37,610 bases of DNA from positions 1 through 37,610 of IMG/VR virus record IMGVR_UViG_3300034356_000444; one strand, 5' to 3'. The first letter of the stretch is position 1. Each line of letters starts with the position of its first letter. Both the position numbers and the translations under genes were made by a program. This DNA comes from a virus. The notes below the pieces were generated by a model. That model was not told the DNA's origin, did not search any database, and saw nothing but the letters and a program-made list of their open reading frames with translations. This document shows, piece after piece, positions 13,642 through 21,356 of this stretch.

Positions 13642-14171
13642 TTCTCGTCCCTCGGTATTGAGTTGTGGATCATGGCGTCCTTTTTCTGGGAGCCAGATGA
13701 TGAGCCAAAGTAAAACGCCATGACGCCTGTCCACCCGGCTGATAGAGTACCGAGCAGCATGAGCAACACTTCCGAGCCGTTCACTGGCAACCCGCTGACC
13801 AAGACGTATGCGATGATGCCGAAATAGCCCAGCGTCACGCTGATTGCCAAGGCCCGTGGGATCCAGTCCTTCGTTTCCGTCTGCATCGTGCGAGCCGATT
13901 TCCGATCATCGACAGCGATGCGCTCCAGATCAATGTCGAGAGACTTCATCTGCACCTTGAAGTCAGCGTCGATCTTTTTTACGGCAGCCAACTGCTCAGG
14001 CGTAGCCGTAGCCATCGCCTCCATTACGGCTTCCTCTGAGAAGTCTTCAGCACCTAGCAGTGCCTTGGATAGGGATTTGACAGCAAGGCCAGCGAGTGGG
14101 CCTCCTAGGGCCGTTGCCAGCGTTGGGGCTACCGAGCCAAGTAGCGGCCCGAACATTTTAAGCAGGTCCAT
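13638..14171 (-). CDS. Holin, GTA_holin_3TM family
   Basis: The 177-aa protein matches the three-TM holin family first described from gene transfer agents. It has an amphipathic hydrophobic N-terminal segment (LLGSVAPTLATALGGPLAGLA), a helical charged middle, then two strong membrane spans at about residues 107-127 and 133-155 (SEVLLMLLGTLSAGWTGVMA) before a short polar tail. It would permeabilise the inner membrane and let the endolysin out. CTGGAGG precedes the ATG at 14171. It overlaps the next gene, the endolysin, by 4 bases and the two-TM protein upstream by 14. Confidence 0.85.
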   Translation of the reverse strand: MDLLKMFGPLLGSVAPTLATALGGPLAGLAVKSLSKALLGAEDFSEEAVMEAMATATPEQLAAVKKIDADFKVQMKSLDIDLERIAVDDRKSARTMQTETKDWIPRALAISVTLGYFGIIAYVLVSGLPVNGSEVLLMLLGTLSAGWTGVMAFYFGSSSGSQKKDAMIHNSIPRDEK

Positions 14172-14412
14172 CTTTACCTCCAGTAGATTTACTGCCGAGC
14201 ATGATGCCCGACAAAGTGCCAGTCAGAAATGTTGCGATAGGCGCAATCAGCTTGAAGAACTCCTGATCGTTTGGAGCCTGACCGTCAATCGGCTGCACGA
14301 CGAAGATCAGGCTGTACAGCACGGCGAACACAGTCCCCGTCAGCGTCAGGCACAGACTTATCCCGATGATGAATTGGAGAAGTGCGTGGAGTTCGTCTTC
14401 CTTGATCCTCAT
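14158..14412 (-). CDS. 84-aa two-TM protein in lysis cassette
   Basis: After a short polar start the protein has two hydrophobic segments (residues about 11-40, with FIIGISLCLTLTGTVFAVLY, and about 56-75, with IAPIATFLTGTLSGIMLG) and a polar Lys/Gly tail. It could be a second holin, an antiholin or a pinholin-type protein (inference). The ATG at 14412 overlaps the lipoprotein stop as ATGA. The longer frame to 14493 runs over the lipoprotein gene and is rejected. Confidence 0.75.
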   Translation of the reverse strand: MRIKEDELHALLQFIIGISLCLTLTGTVFAVLYSLIFVVQPIDGQAPNDQEFFKLIAPIATFLTGTLSGIMLGSKSTGGKDGPA

Positions 14413-14591
14413 CTCGCTACGGCTCCGCAGGGGTTTTGTTTCAGGGTGTCTGCGGAACAGGTTCCAGAAGCGGTGCAGATAGGAGGATTGCATTCAGGTG
14501 CGTCCCAGTTGGCAGGATCTTGGCACGGGTATCGGTATCGGTCCTCGCACCCGGTTAATACGATCATCATGGCTATGACAAGGTACTTCAT
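14409..14591 (-). CDS. 60-aa lipoprotein in lysis cassette (spanin-like?)
   Basis: The protein starts MKYLVIAMMIVLTGC, a textbook lipoprotein signal with the lipobox LTGC and Cys15 as the modified residue. The mature part is short, with Pro, Tyr and five further cysteines (YPCQDPANW, ECNPPICTASGTC), which could form disulfides in the periplasm. Size and position suggest an outer-membrane spanin subunit or a small envelope lipoprotein; a classic embedded Rz/Rz1 pair is not seen. ATGA overlaps join it to both neighbours. The longer upstream frame is rejected because it lies over the 156-aa gene. Confidence 0.8.
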   Translation of the reverse strand: MKYLVIAMMIVLTGCEDRYRYPCQDPANWDAPECNPPICTASGTCSADTLKQNPCGAVAR

Positions 14592-15058
14592 TTCTGTGTG
14601 AACACCACCATCGCGATCCCGACTGCGACGGAGAATAGTATGACGGCACCGATGAGCCACGCGCCCATGATCAAGTCCTTGCGGTTCTCTTCAGCTTCGT
14701 GCTGCGCGGCAGCGGCCTCGCGTGCTGCCTGCCGCCTCAGCTCCGTTACCTCTTTCTGGATACTCGTCCACGCAGCGATCCCGTAGGCTCCGACGAACAG
14801 GTTACGTGTGTCTAGTTGTAGTTTCTGCGCCTTCTGCTTCAGCGTGTACAGCTTGATCGCCTCTGCCTCGAACTCAGCTTGGCTCTGGAAGAGCTTTTTC
14901 TTGCGCTTGCCGCTACTGAGCTGGATTATCTGCGCGATTCGACCGAAGAGCGTTCCCACGCGGTCTGCCACATCCATCATCTCGTGGCCACTATCCACGG
15001 CGTTTTTAATTGTAGAGAATAGACTTACTGCGGTTCCGATAAGCGTAAAGGGGTCCAT
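14588..15058 (-). CDS. 156-aa coiled-coil protein with C-terminal TM
   Basis: Residues 1-20 are amphipathic (DPFTLIGTAVSLFSTIKNAV). Residues about 50-125 are a long charged coiled coil (KRKKKLFQSQAEFEAEAIKL, VTELRRQAAREAAAAQHEAE). Residues about 129-152 are a strong membrane span. A tail of four residues ends FTQK. Such proteins occur near holin genes in podoviruses without a defined role; an inner-membrane lysis partner of the lipoprotein is possible. Its stop overlaps the lipoprotein start by ATGA. Confidence 0.7.
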   Translation of the reverse strand: MDPFTLIGTAVSLFSTIKNAVDSGHEMMDVADRVGTLFGRIAQIIQLSSGKRKKKLFQSQAEFEAEAIKLYTLKQKAQKLQLDTRNLFVGAYGIAAWTSIQKEVTELRRQAAREAAAAQHEAEENRKDLIMGAWLIGAVILFSVAVGIAMVVFTQK

Positions 15059-15238
15059 TTAAGAACCCCTCTGCCAGTCTCTTACGGCAAGAACAATGCG
15101 GATCACGACAAGGAATAAGCCACCGACGGCAATGGCAAACCCGATCCAACCCTGCAACTCCATCATCCATAGCGGCATCGTAATAGCACCCGTCGCTATG
15201 GTTGAATCAATCGCAAGTTTGGTTTCGTGTATGGCCAT
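15059..15238 (-). CDS. 59-aa single-TM protein, holin-like
   Basis: The gap between the 73-aa and 156-aa genes holds a 59-codon frame from ATG 15238 to TAA 15061-15059. AGGTG lies before the start. The peptide has a polar N-terminus, one strong membrane span (LQGWIGFAIAVGGLFLVVIRI) and a basic tail (VRDWQRGS), the shape of a small single-TM holin or phage membrane peptide. It opens the lysis cassette and ends one base before the next ATG, which supports it as a real gene. Confidence 0.7.
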   Translation of the reverse strand: MAIHETKLAIDSTIATGAITMPLWMMELQGWIGFAIAVGGLFLVVIRIVLAVRDWQRGS

Positions 15239-15243
15239 TAGGT

Positions 15244-15465
15244 TTACACCTCAAGTGCTTTTAACTCGTCCACTGTCGCACACGCATCGACTAAGTTCGT
15301 GATGTCGCGGAGCCGCTGCTTCTCGGCAACGATGGCTGCGGTGTCCGCACTGCTCTCAAGCGCACGCTGGAAGGCTACGTCCTGCGCGGCGAGTAGTGGC
15401 TCACGCTCTGCCCGTAGACGATCCTTCGTAATGTCCTTGGCCTTGGCGATGTTGATCGTGATCAT
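15244..15465 (-). CDS. 73-aa protein after the tail fibre
   Basis: This helical, charged protein (IAKAKDITKDRLRAEREPLL, SSADTAAIVAEKQRLRDI) is of a type often found right after tail-fibre genes and sometimes called a tail assembly chaperone, though a role is not shown. The ATG at 15465 overlaps the previous stop (ATGA) and is preferred over the frame start at 15480. It probably works with the fibre two genes upstream. Confidence 0.75.
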   Translation of the reverse strand: MITINIAKAKDITKDRLRAEREPLLAAQDVAFQRALESSADTAAIVAEKQRLRDITNLVDACATVDELKALEV

Positions 15466-15656
15466 GCAGAATACTCCCACGCATTGCGGAACGTGCGGTC
15501 AGATGGAATGTCGGACACGTCTACGATCTTGAATGGCTTACCAGTAGGTACGTCCTTGGCAGCGATTTCCTCAATGGTCATCGTCTCAAGAGCCTCTGGA
15601 GCGGGGATCAGGATGGAAACTCCACCGTCGTCGTTTGGGTAAATGACATAATTCAT
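15462..15656 (-). CDS. 64-aa protein after the tail fibre
   Basis: The protein begins MNYVIYPNDDGGVSILIPAP, a beta-rich start shared by many small proteins encoded just after phage tail fibres, and continues with a helix and a TFRNAWEYS end. Its role is unknown but likely linked to fibre assembly. AAGGATAA lies before the ATG at 15656. It is joined by ATGA to the 73-aa gene. Confidence 0.75.
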   Translation of the reverse strand: MNYVIYPNDDGGVSILIPAPEALETMTIEEIAAKDVPTGKPFKIVDVSDIPSDRTFRNAWEYSA

Positions 15657-15668
15657 TGGGTTATCCTT

Positions 15669-16835
15669 TTAGCGAAAAACAGAAACAACAACAACACCTG
15701 CGTCAGTAGCAGATCCTGACGCAGTCCACCCCGCAACTTTTACAAAAGTGGTTGCCATTGAATCTGAAACAAGCGTATTGCGCCTAATAGAAACAGTCCG
15801 GTCTGTAGTTCCGGTTGAACCAACTTCCATAGATGTTGCAGCAACAGCATAATTAATGTCAGGCATTGCAGTCGTAAAGTTTACGGTATAAACACCTGTG
15901 CCATTATCAGCGACACTAGTAACATTGCCACTTGCACGGATAGTACAGAACCCAGCCGTGTTAGTCGTGCCATCAAAGTTTACCCACGCACGGCAGCCGT
16001 ATGCCACCGCTGCGGAGCCGTAGCCGGAGTTGAAGAGAAGGTTGCCGGACGAGTCTAACCGCATACTCTCTGTAGTGTTTTGTGTAAATACAGTGGTTCC
16101 AGCAGTTGTATCAAAACGCAAATTTCCAGTAGCCGTTAACTGTGTATTTGCCACTCCTTGTAAACCAACAGTAAAATTTCCTGTACCAACTTTTACATCT
16201 AAAGGAGCAGTTGGACTTGTCGTCCCAATCCCTACCTGACCAGAAGAGTTGATCCGCATCGCCTCCGCACCGCCCTCGGCAAAGGCAATCGTATCAGCGG
16301 CAGGAAAGAAGATACCCGTATTGGTGTCACCTGTAGTGGTGATCGCTGGGAGAGCCGCAGTGCCTGCCCCAAATTCTATGTTCCCGCTCGTATTGGCGGT
16401 CATCGCCGTGGTTGCGCCGTTATTGCCGACCTTCAGCGCAATGCTGTCGGACGTACCGACACCGGATGTTGATTTAAGCGTCAGCGTGGATGATACGGCG
16501 CTCCCGCCAACCACGGTCGGAGCGTTGACCGTTGTTATATTACCAGTCGTCGCAGTCGCAGTCGTGAACGTACCAGCCGCAGCCGTCGTCGCACCAATCG
16601 CGACGTTATTGATGGTCCCGCCACCGTTTAGTGAACCCGTGAGAGATAGCGTCCCCGCGACAGCCAGCGTCTTGCCCGAGCCGACGTTCAGCCCGACCGA
16701 GGTGCCGCTTCCTGCCGCAGCGAACAGCGCGTCTACCGTGTCCCAGTCTGCGTTTGTCTTCGTCCCCCACGTATCCCGTGACGCACCGACCTCCGGCTTC
16801 GTCAGGTTGAGGTTTGCGGTATAGCTATCGGCCAT
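15669..16835 (-). CDS. Tail fibre protein
   Basis: The N-terminus ([20 protein letters not shown]) is the conserved attachment start of many podovirus and prophage fibres. Residues about 50-280 are Thr/Ala/Gly-rich beta repeats, with [20 protein letters not shown] typical of fibre shafts. The last 110 residues form a distinct beta domain ([20 protein letters not shown] to VVVVSVFR) likely to touch the receptor. GTAGGAGA precedes the ATG at 16835. Base composition alternates between GC-rich and AT-rich patches, the sort of mosaicism expected from host-range shuffling. Confidence 0.85.
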   Translation of the reverse strand: MADSYTANLNLTKPEVGASRDTWGTKTNADWDTVDALFAAAGSGTSVGLNVGSGKTLAVAGTLSLTGSLNGGGTINNVAIGATTAAAGTFTTATATTGNITTVNAPTVVGGSAVSSTLTLKSTSGVGTSDSIALKVGNNGATTAMTANTSGNIEFGAGTAALPAITTTGDTNTGIFFPAADTIAFAEGGAEAMRINSSGQVGIGTTSPTAPLDVKVGTGNFTVGLQGVANTQLTATGNLRFDTTAGTTVFTQNTTESMRLDSSGNLLFNSGYGSAAVAYGCRAWVNFDGTTNTAGFCTIRASGNVTSVADNGTGVYTVNFTTAMPDINYAVAATSMEVGSTGTTDRTVSIRRNTLVSDSMATTFVKVAGWTASGSATDAGVVVVSVFR

Positions 16836-16844
16836 CGTTATCTC

Positions 16845-17669
16845 CTACTGCCATGTCTGTGGCGATGTGCTCGCCGGTGTCCAAGTATCGCTCGCCACGT
16901 CCAGCACCGCCCACGAACCGCCAGAGTTGCCCACCGGCGTCCACATCTCGTCCGACACCGTCTCCGCTGACCACGTCTCCGCGGGGACCGCGTCTGGCTC
17001 CCACAAGTAGCGACCGTTGGCCGTCATGCTAGATACGACAATCGACGACGCGATGCCGAATAGTATCCGCACTGGTGACGCTTCTGCCGCACTCTGTGCT
17101 TCGATATTCAATACACCAGAATACGTCGCAGTGCCACCCGCACTCGCGGAGCTGGTGGCTGCGGCTGTGATCGCGGCAGACCTGATCCGAACGACCGCAG
17201 CCGTAGCCGAAGACGTCGCCGCACCGGTAGCCGCAGCGAGCTGCACGACATACGGATCAGCCGTGCCGCCGCTCTGCGCCGCGCCCGTAGCGGAGGCTGG
17301 CTGCACGCGGATCGAAGTGGCGGCAGCACTACTCTGAGCCGCAGCCGTGATCGCCGCAGTGCGCACGCGCTGGGCTGCTGCTGAAGCGCTTGACGTTGCC
17401 GAGATCGTCTCTGCGGCTGACTTGATCGTTACAGCCGCCGCCGACGCACTACTCGTAGCCGCAGCAGTCATCGCGGCAGCTTCTATGCGCACCACGGTCG
17501 CCGTGGCGTTACTCTGAACCGCAGCCGTTGCCGCTGCCGCTGATGTCTCTACTGGTGCGGCGGTCGAGTTGCTCGTCGCGACTATAGTAGCTTCGGCGTC
17601 TACGATCAGAGCCTGACCGTATACGCCTATGCCGTAGTCGAATGAGCCATAGTCACGACCGTTCGCCAT
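16845..17669 (-). CDS. Fibre-like protein with nine 20-residue repeats
   Basis: After a Gly/Tyr-rich start (GRDYGSFDYGIGVYGQ), residues 31-210 divide without gaps into nine units of exactly 20 residues. The loose consensus is ATSSASAAxVRIxSAAITAA. The C-terminal 60 residues carry a ladder of tryptophans (LWEPD, ETWS, EMWTP, SWAV, DTWTP, QTWQ). A regular 20-residue period without cysteines suits a beta-solenoid or trimeric fibre shaft with a Trp-rich tip. It lies between an adaptor-region protein and the tail fibre, so a role in host contact is likely. I do not recognise the family. Confidence 0.65.
   Translation of the reverse strand: MANGRDYGSFDYGIGVYGQALIVDAEATIVATSNSTAAPVETSAAAATAAVQSNATATVVRIEAAAMTAAATSSASAAAVTIKSAAETISATSSASAAAQRVRTAAITAAAQSSAAATSIRVQPASATGAAQSGGTADPYVVQLAAATGAATSSATAAVVRIRSAAITAAATSSASAGGTATYSGVLNIEAQSAAEASPVRILFGIASSIVVSSMTANGRYLWEPDAVPAETWSAETVSDEMWTPVGNSGGSWAVLDVASDTWTPASTSPQTWQ
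17040..17579 (-). repeat. Nine 60-bp coding repeats
   Basis: This stretch encodes the nine 20-residue units of the fibre-like protein, in phase and without spacers. The DNA units are diverged but keep strings such as GCCGCAGCGGTGATCGC on one strand or the other. Such in-frame arrays can gain or lose units by recombination without breaking the frame. Confidence 0.8.
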
Positions 17670-17670
17670 A

Positions 17671-18063
17671 TTAGTCCAGCGTTACGATGAGTGTGCCAGT
17701 GTTGAAGCGCAGGACGTCGCCCGTGTCGATTGTCTTCGACGTCGTCAGGTCGGCGTATGCGAGGAGGTTGCCGGAAGTAGATGCGTCGAACACACCTGCC
17801 GCTACAATCGTACCCCACGAACCGCCAGCGGTCGGGAACTCGACTGCGGCACTGTTAGCCGCCTGAGACGGCGCTGTGCCTGACACGGTGAACGATGCGC
17901 TCTGGCGAGCGTATGACGTGCCTGAGCACTCCGTACCGCCACCGGCCTCGCCGGGGGCTACGGTGTAGAGTGCGACATACCACGCCGTCGGGCGAGTGGC
18001 TGTCGATGCCGTGAAGAGGAAGTCGAGGACCAAGTCCTCAGAGAAATTGGTAAAGCCGGGCAT
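17671..18063 (-). CDS. 130-aa phage structural-type protein
   Basis: This beta-rich protein contains TAWYVALYTVAPGEAGGGTE and YARQSASFTVSG, followed by AAVEFPTAGGSWGTIVAAGVFD and a final strand. The pattern is that of a widespread phage protein family (similar to mycobacteriophage gp80-type tail or fibre-associated proteins). Its function is not established. AAGGAGC precedes the ATG at 18063. Position after the head-tail adaptor suggests a tail or fibre base role. Confidence 0.7.
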   Translation of the reverse strand: MPGFTNFSEDLVLDFLFTASTATRPTAWYVALYTVAPGEAGGGTECSGTSYARQSASFTVSGTAPSQAANSAAVEFPTAGGSWGTIVAAGVFDASTSGNLLAYADLTTSKTIDTGDVLRFNTGTLIVTLD

Positions 18064-18072
18064 GGTAGCTCC

Positions 18073-18693
18073 TTATCCGTAAGTGATGCGTGTACGGGCA
18101 ACGAGAGGCCCACCGGAGTGCGTTGACGTCTTGCTCTCATCATTGAGAGCCTCGAAGCGCGTCGAGTACATAGACGCGAATGTCGGAATCCGCTGATCGT
18201 CCATCAGGAACGGCGAGGCGTGTACGAGAGAGCCGTACAGGTACAGGTCTGGCGCTTTCGTGAGCAGCCAATTCGTCGTCGCGGCATCGCTCAACGCAGG
18301 CACCTTGCCGTAGTAGATCATCTCGATCTCGACGTCGTCACCGGGTGCCGGTACGAGTTCGATTGCGCCGTTCATCAGAGAGTAGAACGTCGACGCGGTG
18401 TAGTTCTGCAGCTTGTTGATGCGGTCTGCCTCGTCGAGCGTCACGAAGCGGATCGGCTGCTGGCCGTCGACGATATGGAGGTTGATGGCCTCGAGCCAGT
18501 CCGCCGGTAGCTGTACGTACTCAGCCGAGCTGGTGGCGGTCGCACGGACAATCATCTCACGAGTGCGCAGGCGCGTATTAATGTCTGCCTCAACGAATTG
18601 GATGAACACGGGTATCTGAGCCGTGAGATCGTCCCGGTTGAGCCAAGCCGCGATCTGCGACTGGAGAGATGCGTAGTCCGTAATTGTGGTCAT
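18073..18693 (-). CDS. Head-tail adaptor (P22 gp4-like)
   Basis: The 206-aa protein shows the pattern of podovirus adaptor proteins. The helical start is ITDYASLQSQIAAWLNRDDL, then FIQFVEADINTRLRTREM, a beta part with YVQLPADWLEAINLHI, and ALSDAATTNWLLTKAPDLYLYGSLVHA helices. Such proteins bind the portal and form the first ring of the tail. Its position just after the capsid gene fits. The ATG at 18693 overlaps the previous stop as ATGA. Confidence 0.75.
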   Translation of the reverse strand: MTTITDYASLQSQIAAWLNRDDLTAQIPVFIQFVEADINTRLRTREMIVRATATSSAEYVQLPADWLEAINLHIVDGQQPIRFVTLDEADRINKLQNYTASTFYSLMNGAIELVPAPGDDVEIEMIYYGKVPALSDAATTNWLLTKAPDLYLYGSLVHASPFLMDDQRIPTFASMYSTRFEALNDESKTSTHSGGPLVARTRITYG

Positions 18694-19016
18694 CCGTTCA
18701 TCCAGTGCGTCTTGTATGGAGCGGCTTCTTCAGACTTCAGCCAGCGTCGCATTGCGATATTATCGCGCAGGATGCCGCGCTGCATCAAGTCAAAGTGTAC
18801 GGCCATCGGGATGCGAGCAACTCGCACCATGTCGCCTGATTTCGCAGTGCGAGATACGTCGTTGCGGATTGCGATATTCTCTTCAGCAATCGCGTCTATC
18901 TGTGTCTCGTTCGTGAAGTGCATCTTGCCGTCGGTGTCGACGTGCATCTTTGACATTTCGCCGGTGAAGCCGTCGTAGCCCAGTGTGAACACGCCAGGCG
19001 CAAATTCTTCAGCCAT
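18690..19016 (-). CDS. 108-aa protein after the capsid gene
   Basis: This hypothetical protein has a short beta start (FAPGVFTLGYDGFTG) followed by charged helices (QIDAIAEENIAIRNDV, DLMQRGILRDNIAMRRWLKS). It follows the major capsid gene and precedes the adaptor, so it may be a minor head protein. GAGGGGAG lies before the ATG at 19016. No family is recognised. Confidence 0.7.
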   Translation of the reverse strand: MAEEFAPGVFTLGYDGFTGEMSKMHVDTDGKMHFTNETQIDAIAEENIAIRNDVSRTAKSGDMVRVARIPMAVHFDLMQRGILRDNIAMRRWLKSEEAAPYKTHWMNG

Positions 19017-19038
19017 TGTTCTCTCCCCTCAAGTGATA

Positions 19039-19060
19039 GGGGCCGGTGTTACCCGGCCCC
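19039..19060 (-). other. Hairpin directly after the capsid gene
   Basis: On the minus strand GGGGCCGG and CCGGCCCC form a perfect 8-bp stem around the loop GTAACA, 7 bases after the capsid stop codon. No U-run follows, so full termination is unlikely. A stable hairpin here would protect the capsid message from 3' decay or reduce reading into the genes behind it, a usual arrangement for highly expressed capsid genes. Confidence 0.6.
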
Positions 19061-19067
19061 GATCAGA

Positions 19068-20048
19068 TTAAGCCGACGGCGTGAGGTTCGCAATCGCGGC
19101 AGCGGACAGCTCATTCTTGATGCGCAGGCCGTACTCCACGACGAGTTCCTTCTTCGTCGCATCGCCAGTTGAGGCGATGTCGATTGTCTCGTATGGGCGG
19201 AGGTACGAGATAGATGCGTACTCTGGGTCCATGACGATAGCGAAGCGCTCGTCGAAGAAGCGGTTAGGTACAATCGACACCTGACCGAAGTCCGAGAGGT
19301 AGATGTCAGCGGTCGCAACGATCTTCAGCGGAGCTGCTGAGTCGTTGTACATACGCTGCGCAGCGAGGCCAGCGAAGCCGGATGCGACGGTCTTGTTGTA
19401 CGGACCGGTCATCAGGATTGTTGGCTCTCCGCCCTGCGTCCAGACGCTCTGGATCGCTGTCTTCAGCATCGTCTCTGTGAAGGCGACGTCAGTCGAGGTC
19501 GAGAGAGATGTCCACGCGGCATTCGGATAGCCGTTTGGAGCAGACGACATCGTAGGGACGACGGCTGAGTTCGCGATGCTGTTTGTGATCAGCCACGCAG
19601 GTAGACCGGCAGTCTTACGGGCAGCTGACGTGCTGCCTGCGTTGCCTGCTTGGTTCGAGCAGATGATCTTCTCGACGTCGCGCTTCAGCTCTTTTGCCTT
19701 CTTGGCCTGCTCATAAGCCAAGAGAGTGCGCATACCGGCCATGTTGACCGACTGAGCCGTGCCGGAGACGGCAACGATCTTCGTAGAAATCTGCGTGTAG
19801 TTCGCGACGCGGTTGGTGGCAACGAAGTCAGCGTCACCGGCGGCTGCGCCTTCGAGTGCTGCGTTCGAGCCGTCTGCGGCTGCGAGTACGTCTGTCTGCC
19901 ACTCAAAGTATGTGTTGTCAGCCGTGTCACGACCGATATTTGACGTGAACGGGGTGCTGGTTGGGCTGATGTCGTAGATGATGTTCGAGAGGTCTTCGCG
20001 CATCGAATTGACGGCGTTGTACGTCTTTGCGTTGGTAACTGAAGCCAT
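19068..20048 (-). CDS. Major capsid protein, SU10/DUF5309-like
   Basis: This 326-aa protein is recognised as a major capsid protein of the SU10_MCP (DUF5309) type, an HK97 fold. Diagnostic parts are the start TNAKTYNAVNSMREDLSNII, then YDISPTSTPFTSNIGR, TYFEWQTDVLAAAD and the TQISTKIVAVSGTAQSVN strand, with a C-terminal TKKELVVEYGLRIKNELSAA. I use the ATG at 20048, which lies 9 bases after AGGAG. An ATG two codons upstream overlaps the scaffold stop and is also possible. A strong hairpin follows the gene. Confidence 0.9.
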   Translation of the reverse strand: MASVTNAKTYNAVNSMREDLSNIIYDISPTSTPFTSNIGRDTADNTYFEWQTDVLAAADGSNAALEGAAAGDADFVATNRVANYTQISTKIVAVSGTAQSVNMAGMRTLLAYEQAKKAKELKRDVEKIICSNQAGNAGSTSAARKTAGLPAWLITNSIANSAVVPTMSSAPNGYPNAAWTSLSTSTDVAFTETMLKTAIQSVWTQGGEPTILMTGPYNKTVASGFAGLAAQRMYNDSAAPLKIVATADIYLSDFGQVSIVPNRFFDERFAIVMDPEYASISYLRPYETIDIASTGDATKKELVVEYGLRIKNELSAAAIANLTPSA

Positions 20049-20050
20049 GA

Positions 20051-21076
20051 TCATTTTCTCCTGTCGAGAAGTCCAAAAAGTTTAGCAGCGTCATCGACGC
20101 TACCGGTTCTACTGAGACGATCCTTTGCACGAGAGACTTCCGTCGCTGCGCGTGGAGTGTTGGCGATAGTGCCTGAACGCATTGGCTTCGGCCCGGCAGA
20201 CTGGTCTGGCTTGGGACGATTGGCCATCATTGCGTCGTAGCGTCTCGCTTTATCAAGCACCAAGATCGCCCGTGGATCGTATGCGGCTCCGAGTTCCTCG
20301 TCCGTATAGCCAACCTTCTGGCCATAGTCGCGAAGCCTGCTCCTTGCCTCGTTCCACTTCTGCGCGTCTTTCCACTCCGGCACCTTGTTGAACAGGTATT
20401 CCCTACCACGCTCGACCATGTGCTGAAGCTGCGCCTGCTCCTGCTGAGAGGCCATGTGAGCCATACGTTCGCGCTCGGCTCCTGTCGCAGCCACACGCTC
20501 CTTATAGTCTCTCCACTGCTTCTCGACGATTGGGAAGTTGAGCGGGTCATCGCGATGCAGTTGCTCCCAGTTGGGTTCCTGCGGCGCGAATTGCTGTAGC
20601 TGTTGGTGCAGCGCATTAATGAGCTGACCGTACTGCTGCTTCTCGACTTCCACTTGCTGACGCTCCTGCGCGAAGGTCTGCACCTCCTGCTTTAGCGCCT
20701 GCGTCTTCCTCGTGTAATCGGAGTTCCGTTGGTAGCCTTCGAGAGCCTCCTTCAGCGTGATGTTCTCAGTCTTGCCGTTAATCTTAACGGTGACGAGTGC
20801 GTCAAGCGGAAGCGGTTCTGTATCCGCGCCTTCGGTATCCTCGGAGTACTCCGGCTCTTCACCTTCCGGGGCAGCGTCATACGCTGGGTCGGCCCCATCC
20901 GATTCAGTCTCTTCGCCTTCGTACCCCGACGCCTCGGCCTCTGGAGCCTCGGCAGGGGCAATAGCTCTCTTGGGTGCTTCGGGTTGGCCATCTTTGGCTC
21001 CCAGTAGGGCATCCATTTTCGCTGCTGCTTCTGCAACACCGAGTTCCCCGCCTTGGGATTGTTCGGCTGATACCAT
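20051..21076 (-). CDS. Capsid scaffold protein
   Basis: This 341-aa acidic protein sits directly before the capsid gene, the usual scaffold position. Residues about 20-95 are very acidic and disordered (EGEETESDGADPAYDAAPEG). The segment VTVKINGKTENITLKEALEG marks a short conserved domain. Residues about 120-240 form a long Gln/Glu coiled coil. The C-terminus is basic and would contact the capsid. Scaffolds of podoviruses share exactly this layout. AGGGAG precedes the ATG at 21076. Confidence 0.85.
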   Translation of the reverse strand: MVSAEQSQGGELGVAEAAAKMDALLGAKDGQPEAPKRAIAPAEAPEAEASGYEGEETESDGADPAYDAAPEGEEPEYSEDTEGADTEPLPLDALVTVKINGKTENITLKEALEGYQRNSDYTRKTQALKQEVQTFAQERQQVEVEKQQYGQLINALHQQLQQFAPQEPNWEQLHRDDPLNFPIVEKQWRDYKERVAATGAERERMAHMASQQEQAQLQHMVERGREYLFNKVPEWKDAQKWNEARSRLRDYGQKVGYTDEELGAAYDPRAILVLDKARRYDAMMANRPKPDQSAGPKPMRSGTIANTPRAATEVSRAKDRLSRTGSVDDAAKLFGLLDRRK

Positions 21077-21089
21077 CTTAAATACTCCC

Positions 21090-21347
21090 TTATGGGCCGC
21101 GTTTCAAGCGGCGGTTGAAAGCAGTCACAGTCGGCTCTGCGGCCAGCGCAGTTAGCTCGTTTCTGAACTCGCCTATGGCACGCACCATCCTGTACGCATC
21201 ATCCCTATCGTCGCCCCTATCCGGGTGCGACATCTTCCATTTCTCGATATACGACTGCTCCATGCGACGCAGCACTTCGTCCGTTGATTTGTCTCTCGCA
21301 AGAGACGTAGCGGCGCGGTAGATGTCTTCGAGTTCGTGCGGGGTCAT
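21090..21347 (-). CDS. 85-aa protein between portal and scaffold
   Basis: This small, highly charged helical protein (HELEDIYRAATSLARDKSTD, SYIEKWKMSHPDRGDDRDDA) ends in a basic NRRLKRGP. CAGGACGCA lies before the ATG at 21347. It belongs to the head gene set by position. No known family or enzymatic motif is recognised. Confidence 0.75.
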   Translation of the reverse strand: MTPHELEDIYRAATSLARDKSTDEVLRRMEQSYIEKWKMSHPDRGDDRDDAYRMVRAIGEFRNELTALAAEPTVTAFNRRLKRGP

Positions 21348-21356
21348 TGCGTCCTG

